Program-made: the position numbers and the translations under genes
Source of the DNA: CAYPCH01 sp964409165
Lineage (GTDB): Bacteria; Bacillota; Clostridia; Acetivibrionales; Acetivibrionaceae
DNA length: 64,000 bases
Direction of reading: 5' to 3'
Assembly: GCA_964409165.1 (NCBI GenBank)
Contig: CAYPCH010000001.1
Location: 60,644 to 124,643 of the forward strand
Shown: one piece after another, positions 17,425 to 26,608 of the stretch
How positions within the stretch are numbered: position 1 is the first letter of the stretch
Layout of the letters: every line of letters begins with the position of its first letter
Notes under the pieces: generated by a model
The model's database searches: none
What the model saw: the letters and a program-made list of their open reading frames with translations, nothing else
What the model was told of the DNA's origin: nothing

Positions 17425-19677
17425 TCATTCCACTGTAAAAGTATACACATCAAAAGGAGAGCCATTTACCCTGAAATCAAAATTATATGTTCCGGGTTCC
17501 AATTTGCCAAGGTTATACCTGTGTATGTCACGCGGCACAACAGGCGTTCCTATAAGACTAGACTGTTGTACTTCAGCACCTGCTATAAATACATTATCCG
17601 ACGCAGATACAACTTTATTATTAGAAGATGATCTATATCCCCCGCTTAAAAAAGTCATAGTTATAACAGCTTTGTAATTTCCTTCACTGTCCTTTTCTAA
17701 AGAAAATTCTGTCAAATCTCTTAAAGGAGCAGAAGGCTTCCAATAATCCACTTCACTTTCCATTGTGCAGAGTTTACCCATGAAAAGTATTGTGTCGGTC
17801 TCATCTTCTTCTATTAAAAACAAAAATGGTCTGTTAGCATTAAACACAATTGAAAGTGGTGCAGCAGTTATTCTCACCCCTACAACTGTTACAGCTGCTG
17901 CTTCACTTCCTTCTTCATTAACCTCAATAACTGCTTTATGAAGAACCCTGCTTATGTTAAGTCCATTGCGTATACCTGAAAAATCAGCAGTATCTGTAAA
18001 AGCATCAATCATTCCGAGGGATTCCAAAGCTGAACTTAATTCTTTAATACCGTACTCAATCTTAAAACGCGGTAAATTGACTACTACCTCTTCTGTTTCT
18101 TTAATGCTTTTCTTAATTGTATTCCATTTTGAGATATCCATTTCACTTACCAACTCATTTACAGAACTATCAACGCTTGGTAGTATAATATACATAGATG
18201 TCTTTCCATTTCCATAAGGCAATCTTATAGCCTCATAACCATCTCCCTTGCCATAATCCACAGTACCAGTTTTGTTCATCATGTAAACATCTCTTTTTTT
18301 ACCATCAACCGTATTAAATTCCGATATCTGTGTTCGTTCTTCATCAAATTCTTCCGTCCATGTACCTTTAAAATATATTGCGTTAATAAGGTACATCATT
18401 ACAGACGCATCAATAGGAGAATCAACCATTTTTGTAATCTTCTCCTTCGTAGCGTCAGATATCCAATTATTTATAGTATCTGCCGAATCCGCCTTCGAAA
18501 AGTCCATCAGTTCTATATAAGCGTCAAACACATCTTTATTAACCGCCATGAAATCCTCATTAAACTCATAACCTTCTCTTGCCCATATAGAGTTGTTTAT
18601 GTTAAGCTCAACTTTATCATCAACCTTCTTCAAATATTCCAGCAAATATTTGTATGTCTTATTAAGCTCTTTGTCATTAATTCCCTCATATCCTAAAACT
18701 TTCGCCATTTCATACCGGGTATTTGCTCTTGCTCCCTGATATGTCATGGTAAGTGCAGTAGAAATACTTAATGGGGATATGAATGTATTATCGTTTTCAT
18801 CATCTTCAGAAAGCTTTTTCATGATATCAAATGCAAATCTATTGTTGCCTTCAATAACCTCAGGACTTATACCTGTTTCTTCTACAGGAAATTTGCGAAT
18901 AACACCAAGTATAAAACGCTTTATAAGAGCATAATCGGTACTATTAATTGCCCCATCTCCATTTACATCAGCTACTTTATAAGATATTAGTTGGGTAAGC
19001 TCTTCATTTATTGATAATGTATATCTCTTTAATAGTGCATAGTCTAAAGAATTGACAACTCCATCTGAATTTAAGTCACCATAGATTACTTCTGCCTTTT
19101 TCGCATATAATTTTGGCTCTTTCGCATATAAGTCTGGCTCTTTCACATATAATTCCGGCTCTTTCGCATATACTTCCTTCATATCCTTCTCAAAATCTAT
19201 TACAATTGACGGATTACTTTCGCTATAACTATATTTATCCTTGCTTACAAAAAGCTCTCCCGACTCAAACTGCAATATAACTTTATAATTTTCAATAACT
19301 TTAGGATCACAAACAATAAACCCATGGTTAATACTAGTTGAGGTTTTAGTCAAATATTTTCCTTTAAGACTTCCCGGAAGTACAATTGAGCGGATATTGC
19401 TTGCAAGCATGTTATCCTCATTATACAGATATAAAGGCATATTTCTATAACTCTCGTCATATTGAAGATCATTTAGACTATCGTATGTAACCCCTTTTGT
19501 TTCCAATATGTCTTGATGAACAAGTATATCAAGATAATAATCGTCAGGTGTACACTCCCCAATATTTGTTAAATTCACTTCTAGTTGAGGCAGTATCCAT
19601 TGTGTTGCATAAGCCGGAAAATTAAACACCACACATAATAAACTTACAATAATGGAAACCAAAAAAACCTTTTTCAT
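17425..19677 (-). CDS. Secreted serpin with type I dockerin (cellulosome-associated protease inhibitor)
   Basis: About 750 residues. Order: signal peptide (MKKVFLVSIIVSLLCVVFNF...AYA); an unassigned region to about 165; a short repeat (KEPELYV, KEPDLYA, KEPKLYA); a type I dockerin (about 200-260) with two calcium loops, GDLNSDGVVNSLDYALLKRY and DVNGDGAINSTDYALIKRF; a full serpin (about 280-640); and an unassigned C-terminal domain of about 110 residues. The reactive-loop hinge EEGSEAAAVTV has the small residues of inhibitory serpins; counting from P17 puts P1 near RIT-A. The dockerin should bind a scaffoldin cohesin, placing the inhibitor in the cellulosome. The start after GGGGGG is preferred over an ATG two codons earlier. 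Dockerin serpins are known from related cellulolytic clostridia. Confidence 0.92.
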   Translation of the reverse strand: MKKVFLVSIIVSLLCVVFNFPAYATQWILPQLEVNLTNIGECTPDDYYLDILVHQDILETKGVTYDSLNDLQYDESYRNMPLYLYNEDNMLASNIRSIVLPGSLKGKYLTKTSTSINHGFIVCDPKVIENYKVILQFESGELFVSKDKYSYSESNPSIVIDFEKDMKEVYAKEPELYVKEPDLYAKEPKLYAKKAEVIYGDLNSDGVVNSLDYALLKRYTLSINEELTQLISYKVADVNGDGAINSTDYALIKRFILGVIRKFPVEETGISPEVIEGNNRFAFDIMKKLSEDDENDNTFISPLSISTALTMTYQGARANTRYEMAKVLGYEGINDKELNKTYKYLLEYLKKVDDKVELNINNSIWAREGYEFNEDFMAVNKDVFDAYIELMDFSKADSADTINNWISDATKEKITKMVDSPIDASVMMYLINAIYFKGTWTEEFDEERTQISEFNTVDGKKRDVYMMNKTGTVDYGKGDGYEAIRLPYGNGKTSMYIILPSVDSSVNELVSEMDISKWNTIKKSIKETEEVVVNLPRFKIEYGIKELSSALESLGMIDAFTDTADFSGIRNGLNISRVLHKAVIEVNEEGSEAAAVTVVGVRITAAPLSIVFNANRPFLFLIEEDETDTILFMGKLCTMESEVDYWKPSAPLRDLTEFSLEKDSEGNYKAVITMTFLSGGYRSSSNNKVVSASDNVFIAGAEVQQSSLIGTPVVPRDIHRYNLGKLEPGTYNFDFRVNGSPFDVYTFTVE

Positions 19678-19683
19678 TATCAT

Positions 19684-20039
19684 CCCCCCCTGTACTTATA
19701 CACTGGCATCTTATTAAATGCGGAAGCAAACCCATTTTTTACTAATATGCCAGCACTTTTCAATTATATATTTCGCTTAATCCTCGCATTTTAAGGGGGC
19801 TACTCATGATTTATAGTTCTATTTAGGGTATTCATTTTAAGCTAAAGGCATTGTTAAATACTTTATTTTGTTATATAATATATATGTGGGCACTATTTTT
19901 CTGCCGTTAATAAATCAATTAAATCCTCTAAAAGTCTATAAATTCTCTTACTCCAAACAATATAATAATTATAATTACCATTACAGATTTATAAAGATTA
20001 ATAATGTATGTTAAAGTGCTGGATTAGGAGGGGTCGTTT
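19684..20039. promoter_or_regulatory. Divergent intergenic region with promoter for the NlpC/P60 gene
   Basis: 356 bases between the serpin and the NlpC/P60 gene. TTGTTA (19851-19856), 17 bases, TATAAT (19874-19879) reads towards the NlpC/P60 gene. No clear promoter for the serpin and no gene or repeat were found in the rest. Confidence 0.5.
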
Positions 20040-22400
20040 TTGAATAAAAGGGTCTATATTTATTGTTTTTTTATGGTTTTATTGTTTTTCATCAATATGC
20101 AAAGCAGTACAAGCATTGCAGCTCATGGTGAAACGGTTTCAACTCTCGCTGAGTCACTTATCGGTATCCCCCACAATTCAGGAGGAACATCACCTGAAGA
20201 AGGATTTGACAGTTCCGGGTTTGTTTATTATACTTACAAAAAGAGTCTGAACTTCAAAATACCAAGATCATCATATCAGCAATGGCTTCTGGGAGAAAGC
20301 GTTCAAAAAGAAAATTTGGTTTCTGGAGATGTTGTCTTCTTTCAAGGATCCTCAGGATTAGTTCCTGGTATTTACACAGGGAATGGCAATGTAGCAGTTG
20401 TAACCGCCTCAGAGGGCGTAGCTCTAAAGTCTCTGGAAACAGATAGTTTCTGGGCTCCCCGTTATCATGGTGCAAAAAGATACATTGTTAACGCTTCAAC
20501 TACACCCATTACAAATCTTGTTTTTTCTTTGGCAGGAGCACCTTACATATCTGAAGGATTTTCCCCGGAAGACGGATTCTGCACATCTGGATTTGTTTGG
20601 TATGTTTTTAAAGAAGCCGGCGGAGTGAATCTTCCAAGACACTCTCAAGAACAATGGGCTATGGGACTGAACGTAAAAAAAGAGAATTTAAGAGTTGATG
20701 ATGTAGTATTCTTTCGGGGAACATCCAGCTTGGTACCCGGTATTTATTTAGGCAATGGTCTTGTGGCAATATCAACAGTTTCTGATGGTGTAACAATCCT
20801 GTCATTGGAAATGGACAGTTTTTGGGCACCTTGTTATTACGGAGCAAAAAGATTTAGCAATAACGGCAAAACTACACCCGTAAGGGATCTGGCTTTTTCC
20901 CTTATAGGGTGTCCATACACTAGCGGAGGATACTCTCCAAGCGAAGGCTTTTGTACCTCAGGCTTCGTATGGTATGTTTTCAAGGAAGGCAGAGGAACAA
21001 TACTACCCCAACAATCCTTGGAACTATGGACATTAGGAACCAAAGTTGAAAAGGCAGATTTAGCTTTGGATGATGTTGTGTTTTTTGAAGGAGATTCCAG
21101 CCTTATTCCGGGAATCTATGTTGGAAATGGCTTGGTAGCATTAGTAACAAATTCTGACGGTGTAGCAATCTGTTCATTGGAAACGGACAGTTTCTGGGCT
21201 CCTCGTTATTATGGTGCAAAAAGGTATTATACATCCAGACCTAAAAGTTTATACTATGGCACTAATCAAGTTGTCAAAACCGCAGTAGAACTGATAGGTT
21301 CACCATACCTTGCTGGAGGAACAACCCCAGAAGGTTTTAGTTCAACAGGCTTTATTCAATATGCTTATAAAAAAGCATCGGGAATTATTGTTCCCACTTC
21401 TGCAACAATGTGCCAAGAATTGGGCAAAGACATAGCAAAGACTGATATACTCGAAGGGGATATTTTATTCTTTGAGGGTTCTGAAAATTTAATACCTGCA
21501 ATTTATAAAGGTAATGATATTTTCATCGTTGTTACCACATCGGAAGGTGTTATGGAAAGACATTTGTTATATGACAATTACTGGGCTCCAAGATATCTGT
21601 TTGCAAGACGACTTACAGACAAAGACTATAGTTACCTTGATCCCGAATACTACAAAAACCACAAAAACCCTATTTTAAGGTCTGCTGTAAACTTTATTGG
21701 CACTCCCTATTTGTTAGGTGGTGATAATCCAAACACAGGGATAGACTGCTCCTATTTTGTTCAGATGGTTTTTAATGAAGCCGGGAATATTCATCTTCCT
21801 AGATCAACCTCTCAACAATGGGAAGTCGGACAAAAAATTATTCTGCCAAATATCCGGGCTGGAGATGTTATTTACTTTTCTGATACGCCAGATAAAGGCG
21901 TCGCGCATGCAGGAATACATTTAGGTGAAGGATATTTTATTCATGCATCCGGAAGCGAAGGAAAAGTATCCTTAGGATTTTTAAGTAGCTACTGGAAAAG
22001 CTATATTACAGGAATCAGAAGGTTTGATGACCTGACTTTAAGCTTGGAAAACCCTATAGTTTTTGAAGCGGCAAAACATATAGGAACTCCCTATGTATCT
22101 GGTGGAGAGTCTCCACAAGGTTTTGATACAGGAGGTTTTTTATACTATGTTTTTGGCAAGTTGGACAAATCCATTCCAAGATATCCTTCAAAACAATGGG
22201 CAGAAGGAATTGCAGTGGATAAAGAAAAGCTGAAGCCAGGAGATGTTGTCTTCTTCCAGGGGTCAAACTCCCTGCTCTCTGGCATCTATAGCGGAGAAGG
22301 CTTGTTTATTATAGTTACAAGCTCATCCGGTGTAGCTATCCGTAATTTGAACACTGATGTTTATTGGTCTCCAAAATACTGCGGAGCAAGACGATATTAG
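20040..22400 (+). CDS. Secreted protein with six tandem NlpC/P60 domains, only the fifth catalytic
   Basis: 786 residues: signal peptide (about 1-28) and six repeats of about 120-130 residues (about 30-150, 152-275, 277-399, 400-527, 540-663, 667-786). NlpC/P60 enzymes are cysteine peptidases that cut peptidoglycan stem peptides. Only repeat 5 has the catalytic Cys570 (GIDCSYF) and His623 (VAHAGIHLGEG). At the Cys position the others have Ser58, Thr182, Thr306, Ser435 and Thr697, and VAHAGI becomes LVPGI or similar. The degenerate copies keep the GDVVFF and FWAP(R)Y motifs, so they are folded, probably wall-binding, pseudoenzymes. The start is TTG, preceded by AGGAGGGG. It stands alone. Confidence 0.88.
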   Translation: MNKRVYIYCFFMVLLFFINMQSSTSIAAHGETVSTLAESLIGIPHNSGGTSPEEGFDSSGFVYYTYKKSLNFKIPRSSYQQWLLGESVQKENLVSGDVVFFQGSSGLVPGIYTGNGNVAVVTASEGVALKSLETDSFWAPRYHGAKRYIVNASTTPITNLVFSLAGAPYISEGFSPEDGFCTSGFVWYVFKEAGGVNLPRHSQEQWAMGLNVKKENLRVDDVVFFRGTSSLVPGIYLGNGLVAISTVSDGVTILSLEMDSFWAPCYYGAKRFSNNGKTTPVRDLAFSLIGCPYTSGGYSPSEGFCTSGFVWYVFKEGRGTILPQQSLELWTLGTKVEKADLALDDVVFFEGDSSLIPGIYVGNGLVALVTNSDGVAICSLETDSFWAPRYYGAKRYYTSRPKSLYYGTNQVVKTAVELIGSPYLAGGTTPEGFSSTGFIQYAYKKASGIIVPTSATMCQELGKDIAKTDILEGDILFFEGSENLIPAIYKGNDIFIVVTTSEGVMERHLLYDNYWAPRYLFARRLTDKDYSYLDPEYYKNHKNPILRSAVNFIGTPYLLGGDNPNTGIDCSYFVQMVFNEAGNIHLPRSTSQQWEVGQKIILPNIRAGDVIYFSDTPDKGVAHAGIHLGEGYFIHASGSEGKVSLGFLSSYWKSYITGIRRFDDLTLSLENPIVFEAAKHIGTPYVSGGESPQGFDTGGFLYYVFGKLDKSIPRYPSKQWAEGIAVDKEKLKPGDVVFFQGSNSLLSGIYSGEGLFIIVTSSSGVAIRNLNTDVYWSPKYCGARRY

Positions 22401-22409
22401 ACTCATTAA

Positions 22410-22542
22410 CTCAACTTTCCCACGGTATTTATGGGCTCTTTGCCACTAACGTAGCATTGCTCACCGCGATCAAAAAGTAAACTTTTTGCCCTTAACTTGT
22501 GAGCAACCAGAGCCTCAAAATACTATAAGTGGGAAAATTAAG
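22410..22542 (+). repeat. Repeat family 2, long copy (133 bp)
   Basis: Inverted ends CTCAACTTTCCCAC and GTGGGAAAATTAAG enclose the same inner sequence as the 36901 copy (GGGCTCTTTGCCACTAAC ... GAGCAACCAGAGCC), plus 41 extra bases containing AAAAAGTAAACTTTTT and TTGCTCAC, the latter complementary to GTGAGCAA. No clear target duplication is seen at this copy. Confidence 0.75.
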
Positions 22543-22610
22543 TATATAAATAGCCACTTGGAAAAAGTGGAAGTAATATTTCACTTATCCTTTAATCAAT
22601 TATTCATATA

Positions 22611-23489
22611 CTACCAACCACGGGTTGATAGTATGCTTTGCGGATCAATCTGTGAAATTTCCAGTCCATGCATTGCTTCACCCAAATCCTCGGAAACCTC
22701 TGCAATTATCTCTGGTTTGTTATAAAACTTAGTTGCTTTAACTATTGCTGTAGCCATCTTTTTAGGATTGGATGACTTAAATATACCCGAACCTACAAAA
22801 ACGCCTTCGCTCCCTAGTTGCATCATAAGAGCAGCATCAGATGGAGTTGCAATACCTCCTGCTGCAAAATTTACAACCGGTAGCTTGCCTTCCTCTGATA
22901 CTTTTACTACAAGATCATAAGGTGCAGCCATTTCTTTGGCTGCAGTCATAAGTTCTTCTTTGGGAAGATTTGCAAGTCTTCTTATTTCAGCCATTATTGT
23001 CCTCATATGCTTTACTGCTTCAACTACATTACCGGTACCTGCCTCACCCTTAGTTCTTATCATTGCAGCCCCTTCGCCTATTCTTCTCAAGGCTTCCCCA
23101 AGGTTTTTCGCACCACATACAAATGGTATTTTAAAACTGTATTTATCTATATGGTACATTTCATCTGCCGGAGTAAGCACTTCACTTTCATCAATATAGT
23201 CTATACCTAGAGCCTCAAGCACAAGAGCTTCAACAAAGTGACCTATTCTAGCTTTTGCCATAACAGGAATTGTTACAGCGTTCTTAATCTCTTTAATAAC
23301 CTTTGGGTCAGACATTCTTGCTACGCCACCCTCTTTTCTTATGTCCGCAGGAACCCTCTCAAGTGCCATTACTGCAATTGCACCTGCTTCCTGTGCTATT
23401 ACAGCCTCTGCAGCAGAGGTAACATCCATTATAACTCCACCTTTTAATGTTTGTGCAAGATTTTTGTTTGATTCATATCTTTCTTTCAT
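22611..23489 (-). CDS. pdxS: Pyridoxal 5'-phosphate synthase, synthase subunit PdxS
   Basis: Builds PLP from ribose 5-phosphate, glyceraldehyde 3-phosphate and ammonia. Family signatures are complete: [28 protein letters not shown], the lysine-bearing [22 protein letters not shown], and [14 protein letters not shown]. The ATG after GGAGG gives 292 residues, the normal length. The glutaminase partner pdxT, usually next to it, is not in this window. Its promoter (TTGACA, 16 bases, TAATAA; 23548-23575) lies about 60 bases upstream. Confidence 0.95.
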   Translation of the reverse strand: MKERYESNKNLAQTLKGGVIMDVTSAAEAVIAQEAGAIAVMALERVPADIRKEGGVARMSDPKVIKEIKNAVTIPVMAKARIGHFVEALVLEALGIDYIDESEVLTPADEMYHIDKYSFKIPFVCGAKNLGEALRRIGEGAAMIRTKGEAGTGNVVEAVKHMRTIMAEIRRLANLPKEELMTAAKEMAAPYDLVVKVSEEGKLPVVNFAAGGIATPSDAALMMQLGSEGVFVGSGIFKSSNPKKMATAIVKATKFYNKPEIIAEVSEDLGEAMHGLEISQIDPQSILSTRGW

Positions 23490-23547
23490 ATTTATGTCCT
23501 CCTTGTGTATCAATACAATTATTATCTGTATTGATATATTTTATATA

Positions 23548-23575
23548 TTATTACACGCAAATTAATGACTGTCAA
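23548..23575 (-). promoter_or_regulatory. pdxS promoter
   Basis: On the minus strand TTGACA, 16 bases, TAATAA, about 60 bases before the start codon. Confidence 0.6.
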
Positions 23576-23614
23576 TCCAATCATGAAACCATTTACTATT
23601 ATATATCCTGCAAA

Positions 23615-23876
23615 ATCCAATATCAATGTAAAATTTTTATTGCATTCAATATATATTAATCACGAAAATGATTCTACATTGAAAAAATTAATTTTCGTGA
23701 TGTTGCATTAAGGAAATTGAAGTGCGATGTAAAATCTTTATCGCATTCAATATATATTAATCACGAAAATGATTCTACATTGAAAAAATTAATTTTCGTG
23801 ATGTTGCATTAAGGAAATTGAAGTGCGATGTAAAATCTTTATCGCATTCAATATAGTTAAAAATTTTTTTCGTGAT
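23615..23876 (+). repeat. Repeat family 3: two exact 101-bp tandem units flanked by partial units
   Basis: The unit repeats with period 101 (CACGAAAATG at 23661 and 23762). Each unit has two inverted repeats: ATCACGAAAAT with ATTTTCGTGAT, and TTGAAGTGCGAT with ATCGCATTCAA. The two full copies are identical as read. Diverged partial units lie on both sides. The rest of the space to the next gene (to 24250) is AT-rich with no gene visible. Confidence 0.85.
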
Positions 23877-24250
23877 TTTTTAAAAATAACATATTCTAGT
23901 CAGATTTTGCTACGTGAAAATGACAAAAGTGTTACTTTAACATTATTGCTGTGCTTTGTTTTCCATAATTTCTACTATATGTATATCCACTTGACACAGT
24001 ACACAGTATTTGTTATCATTTAATTATTAATAGAATATTTATATAATTATATGGTCAATGTTATTTTTAATAATGTTAACTACTGAAATTCGAAGCCTTT
24101 ATTTTTAACATATTTAGGGGCTTTAATTTTTTGCTTCTTTTTGCATTAAAATAAATTGCTTGTTATCAATAAAGCATTGTATAATTATTAAAGAAATCAA
24201 ATTTTGCACTTATGGACTCAACTTTTCCAAAGGAGTTATGGAGCATCATA

Positions 24251-24874
24251 ATGGAAAAACTTATTGATTTAACCCATACAATAATAAACATGCAGCCCGT
24301 TTACCCGGGAGATGAGCCGACAATGCTCTCTCCTACAGAACAATTGACCCGGGACAGCTACACCAATCACAGACTTCAAATAAGCATGCATTCCGGTACT
24401 CATATGGATCTTCCGATGCATCTTTTAAAAAGCGACAAATATGTCAGCGATTACCCCATTGAAACTTTTATAGGAAATGGGTGCATTATTGACGCACGAA
24501 ACCAATCGTTTATAAAAATGAAAAAAGAGTACGTGGACAAAATTATAGAAGGCAGTATTGTGCTTATCCTGACAGGTCAGGACAAGAAATTTGGCACAAA
24601 AGAATACTTTGATGAATTTCCAGTTATAGATGAAGAGTTTGCAACTATCCTCGTTGCAAAAAAAATACGTATTGTTGGAATAGACTCCCCTTCTCCAGAT
24701 AAATTTCCTTTTCCTGTTCATAAAATTCTTTTAAAAAGCAATATACCCATCATTGAAAATCTTACTAATCTCGAACTTTTATTAAATGAAAAAAGATTTG
24801 AGGTTATTGCCCTTCCTCTTAAGATAAAAGCCGACAGCTCGATTCTTCGTGTTGCTGCAAGAATACTCAGCTAA
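24251..24874 (+). CDS. Cyclase-family metal hydrolase (kynurenine formamidase-like)
   Basis: 207 residues with the family's metal-binding motif HSGTHMDLPMH (about residues 50-60) and the matching N-terminal DLTHTI and VYPGDEP. Members hydrolyse amides or lactones such as N-formylkynurenine, or act as cyclases in secondary metabolism; the substrate cannot be told. The ATG has GGAG seven bases upstream and is preferred to an earlier in-frame ATG at 24212. It is single and convergent with the broken murA gene, 18 bases away. Confidence 0.82.
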   Translation: MEKLIDLTHTIINMQPVYPGDEPTMLSPTEQLTRDSYTNHRLQISMHSGTHMDLPMHLLKSDKYVSDYPIETFIGNGCIIDARNQSFIKMKKEYVDKIIEGSIVLILTGQDKKFGTKEYFDEFPVIDEEFATILVAKKIRIVGIDSPSPDKFPFPVHKILLKSNIPIIENLTNLELLLNEKRFEVIALPLKIKADSSILRVAARILS

Positions 24875-24892
24875 AAATATTATTCTATTATA

Positions 24893-25261
24893 CTATTGTG
24901 CCCATGACATTTCACACCCACCCGGGTAGCTTATAGTAACTTCCTTAAATCTTGAGAGAATAGGTCCTAAAAAAATAATTGAAGATCTCATTTCTACTGC
25001 AAGATCTTCAGGAACTTCGGTGCTATGTATTGTTGATGAATCAATCGTTACCGTATTTCCTTCGAATTCAACCTTACATCCTATCTTCCTCAAAATATCC
25101 AGCATAATTTCTACATCTCTCAGCCTCGGGCAGTTTTTTATGATACTCTTTCCATTATTAAGGACAGCAGCCGCCAATATGGGTAGTACAGCATTTTTTG
25201 AACCTTCTACAACTATATCGCCTCTAAGCTTCTGCCCACCCGTTACAATTAATTTGCTCAT
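24893..25261 (-). pseudogene. murA: UDP-GlcNAc enolpyruvyl transferase, 3'-truncated (about 122 of about 418 residues)
   Basis: The N-terminal part is clear: KLIVTGGQKLRGDIVVEGSK with the phosphate/UDP-contacting lysine, NAVLPILAAAVL, then EMRSSIIFLGPILSRF and YPGGCE. It then breaks off into MSWAQ-stop, where the family continues with IGPRPIDLHL. The catalytic Cys is not reached as such and most of both domains are missing. The ribosome site (GGAGGT) and start are intact. It is the last gene of the dcw cluster; the next gene, from the opposite strand, begins at once. A complete murA must exist elsewhere. Confidence 0.85.
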
Positions 25262-25454
25262 TTGAAGCACCTCCGTAGCACTTGGTGGCTAAACCCAAAC
25301 TATATTATTAAAAAGCAATTTAATGTTAATATTTAATATACAATAACATTTTACATATTACTATTTTATGCTGGGTTTACAAAAGTGTTACTTTATTGTC
25401 TGTTATCATTTATGGACAAATTCGCCAAACAGCAATGCGGCACTAGAGATAAAA

Positions 25455-25480
25455 GGAACCCTATGCAGGTTCTCAAATTC
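25455..25480 (-). terminator. Terminator-like hairpin after murG
   Basis: On the minus strand GAACC pairs with GGTTC and is followed by CTTTTAT, about 20 bases after murG. The remaining space to the murA fragment (25262-25454) shows nothing else. Confidence 0.5.
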
Positions 25481-25500
25481 TTATATTTTCTTATATTCTC

Positions 25501-26598
25501 TTATTTTCTTATCAGCTCCTGAGCCATTTCATAAATCTTTTCTGCAGCATCAGTTATACCCATTTTCTTCGCACTTCTTGCCATTTTCTTTAAAACTTCT
25601 TTATCCTTAAGCAGGTCAACAATTTGTTCATAAAGTATATCAGGAGATAAAACTTCTTCCAAAATAACCACTGCTGCCCCCTGTTTTTCCAAAGCTCTTG
25701 CGTTATACTCCTGATGATTTGCAGTTACAAAAGGTGAGGGTATCAAAACAGAAGGTACTCCTAAAGCTGTCAATTCGCTTATTGTTATTGCCCCCGCTCT
25801 GCTTACAACCAAATCTGCCGCAGCCATGACATTTCCCATATCATATATATAAGGAACAACCTTTATATTCTTATAAGAATGTTCTTTAAGTCCCTTTGAT
25901 ATTTCATTATATTGAGCCTCCCCTGTTGCAAAAATCAGATCAAATTTATCTTCTTTACCGTGTTTTTTTATAAGCTCAGCAACAGCTTTGTTAACATTTT
26001 CTGCTCCTCTGCTACCCCCGAAAACCACAACAAGAGTTCTGTCCTCCGGTAAATCAATATTCTTTCTTGCTGTTTCCCTGCTTATATCAAACATTTCATT
26101 CCTTATGGGGTTTCCTGTAAATACAATTCTGTTTTTGTTATTGAAATATTTGCCGGATTCCTTAAAGCTTATTGCCACTCGGTTAACAAACCTCGACAGT
26201 ATCCTGTTAGTCACCCCCGGAAAAGCATTCTGCTCGTGTATCAAGGTGGGTATCTTCATTCTAGATGCGTTAAATACTACAGGACCGCATACATATCCGC
26301 CTGTTCCGATAACTATATCTGGTTTATAATCCTTAATTATCTTCCTTGCCTCTAAAAGCCCTTGAAATAGTTCCTTAAACGCAACCAATGTATCTAAAGA
26401 AAGTTTTCTTCTGAATCCTCTTACTTTAATAAGCCTTAGCTCAAAATTCTCTCTCGGCACCAGCTTGTTCTCAAGTCCCCTTGCAGTACCAATAAATAAA
26501 ATATCTGTATCAGGATTTTTTTTCTTTATTTGCTTGGCAACAGCAATACCGGGATTTATGTGTCCTGCTGTTCCTCCCCCACTTATCATCACTTTCAC
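25501..26598 (-). CDS. murG: UDP-GlcNAc:lipid I N-acetylglucosaminyltransferase
   Basis: Adds GlcNAc to lipid I to form lipid II on the inner membrane face. It has the GGGTAGHINP donor loop, GTGGYVCGP, HEQNAFPG, FGGSRGAENVN, and the C-terminal GAITISELTALGVPSVLIP UDP-binding region. The GTG five bases after GAGGTGG gives 365 residues, close to the family length; an ATG eleven codons upstream overlaps the preceding gene's end. Part of the dcw cluster, following spoVE/ftsW by ten bases. Confidence 0.95.
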   Translation of the reverse strand: MKVMISGGGTAGHINPGIAVAKQIKKKNPDTDILFIGTARGLENKLVPRENFELRLIKVRGFRRKLSLDTLVAFKELFQGLLEARKIIKDYKPDIVIGTGGYVCGPVVFNASRMKIPTLIHEQNAFPGVTNRILSRFVNRVAISFKESGKYFNNKNRIVFTGNPIRNEMFDISRETARKNIDLPEDRTLVVVFGGSRGAENVNKAVAELIKKHGKEDKFDLIFATGEAQYNEISKGLKEHSYKNIKVVPYIYDMGNVMAAADLVVSRAGAITISELTALGVPSVLIPSPFVTANHQEYNARALEKQGAAVVILEEVLSPDILYEQIVDLLKDKEVLKKMARSAKKMGITDAAEKIYEMAQELIRK

Positions 26599-26608
26599 CT
26601 TATCCACC

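Noticed and set aside
22936..23447. Several plus-strand frames inside pdxS, and likewise long antisense frames in infB, the calcium ATPase and murE
   Set aside because: They are shadows of well-recognised genes and lack start signals and family features.
23615..23876. Tandem 101-bp units as a small CRISPR array
   Set aside because: The whole unit is repeated, with no variable spacers.
24213..24250. CTCAACTTTTCCAAAGGAGT with TTATGGAGC resembles the left end of repeat family 2
   Set aside because: Only the first half fits loosely, there is no right end, and it overlaps the ribosome site of the cyclase gene; likely chance or too decayed to call.
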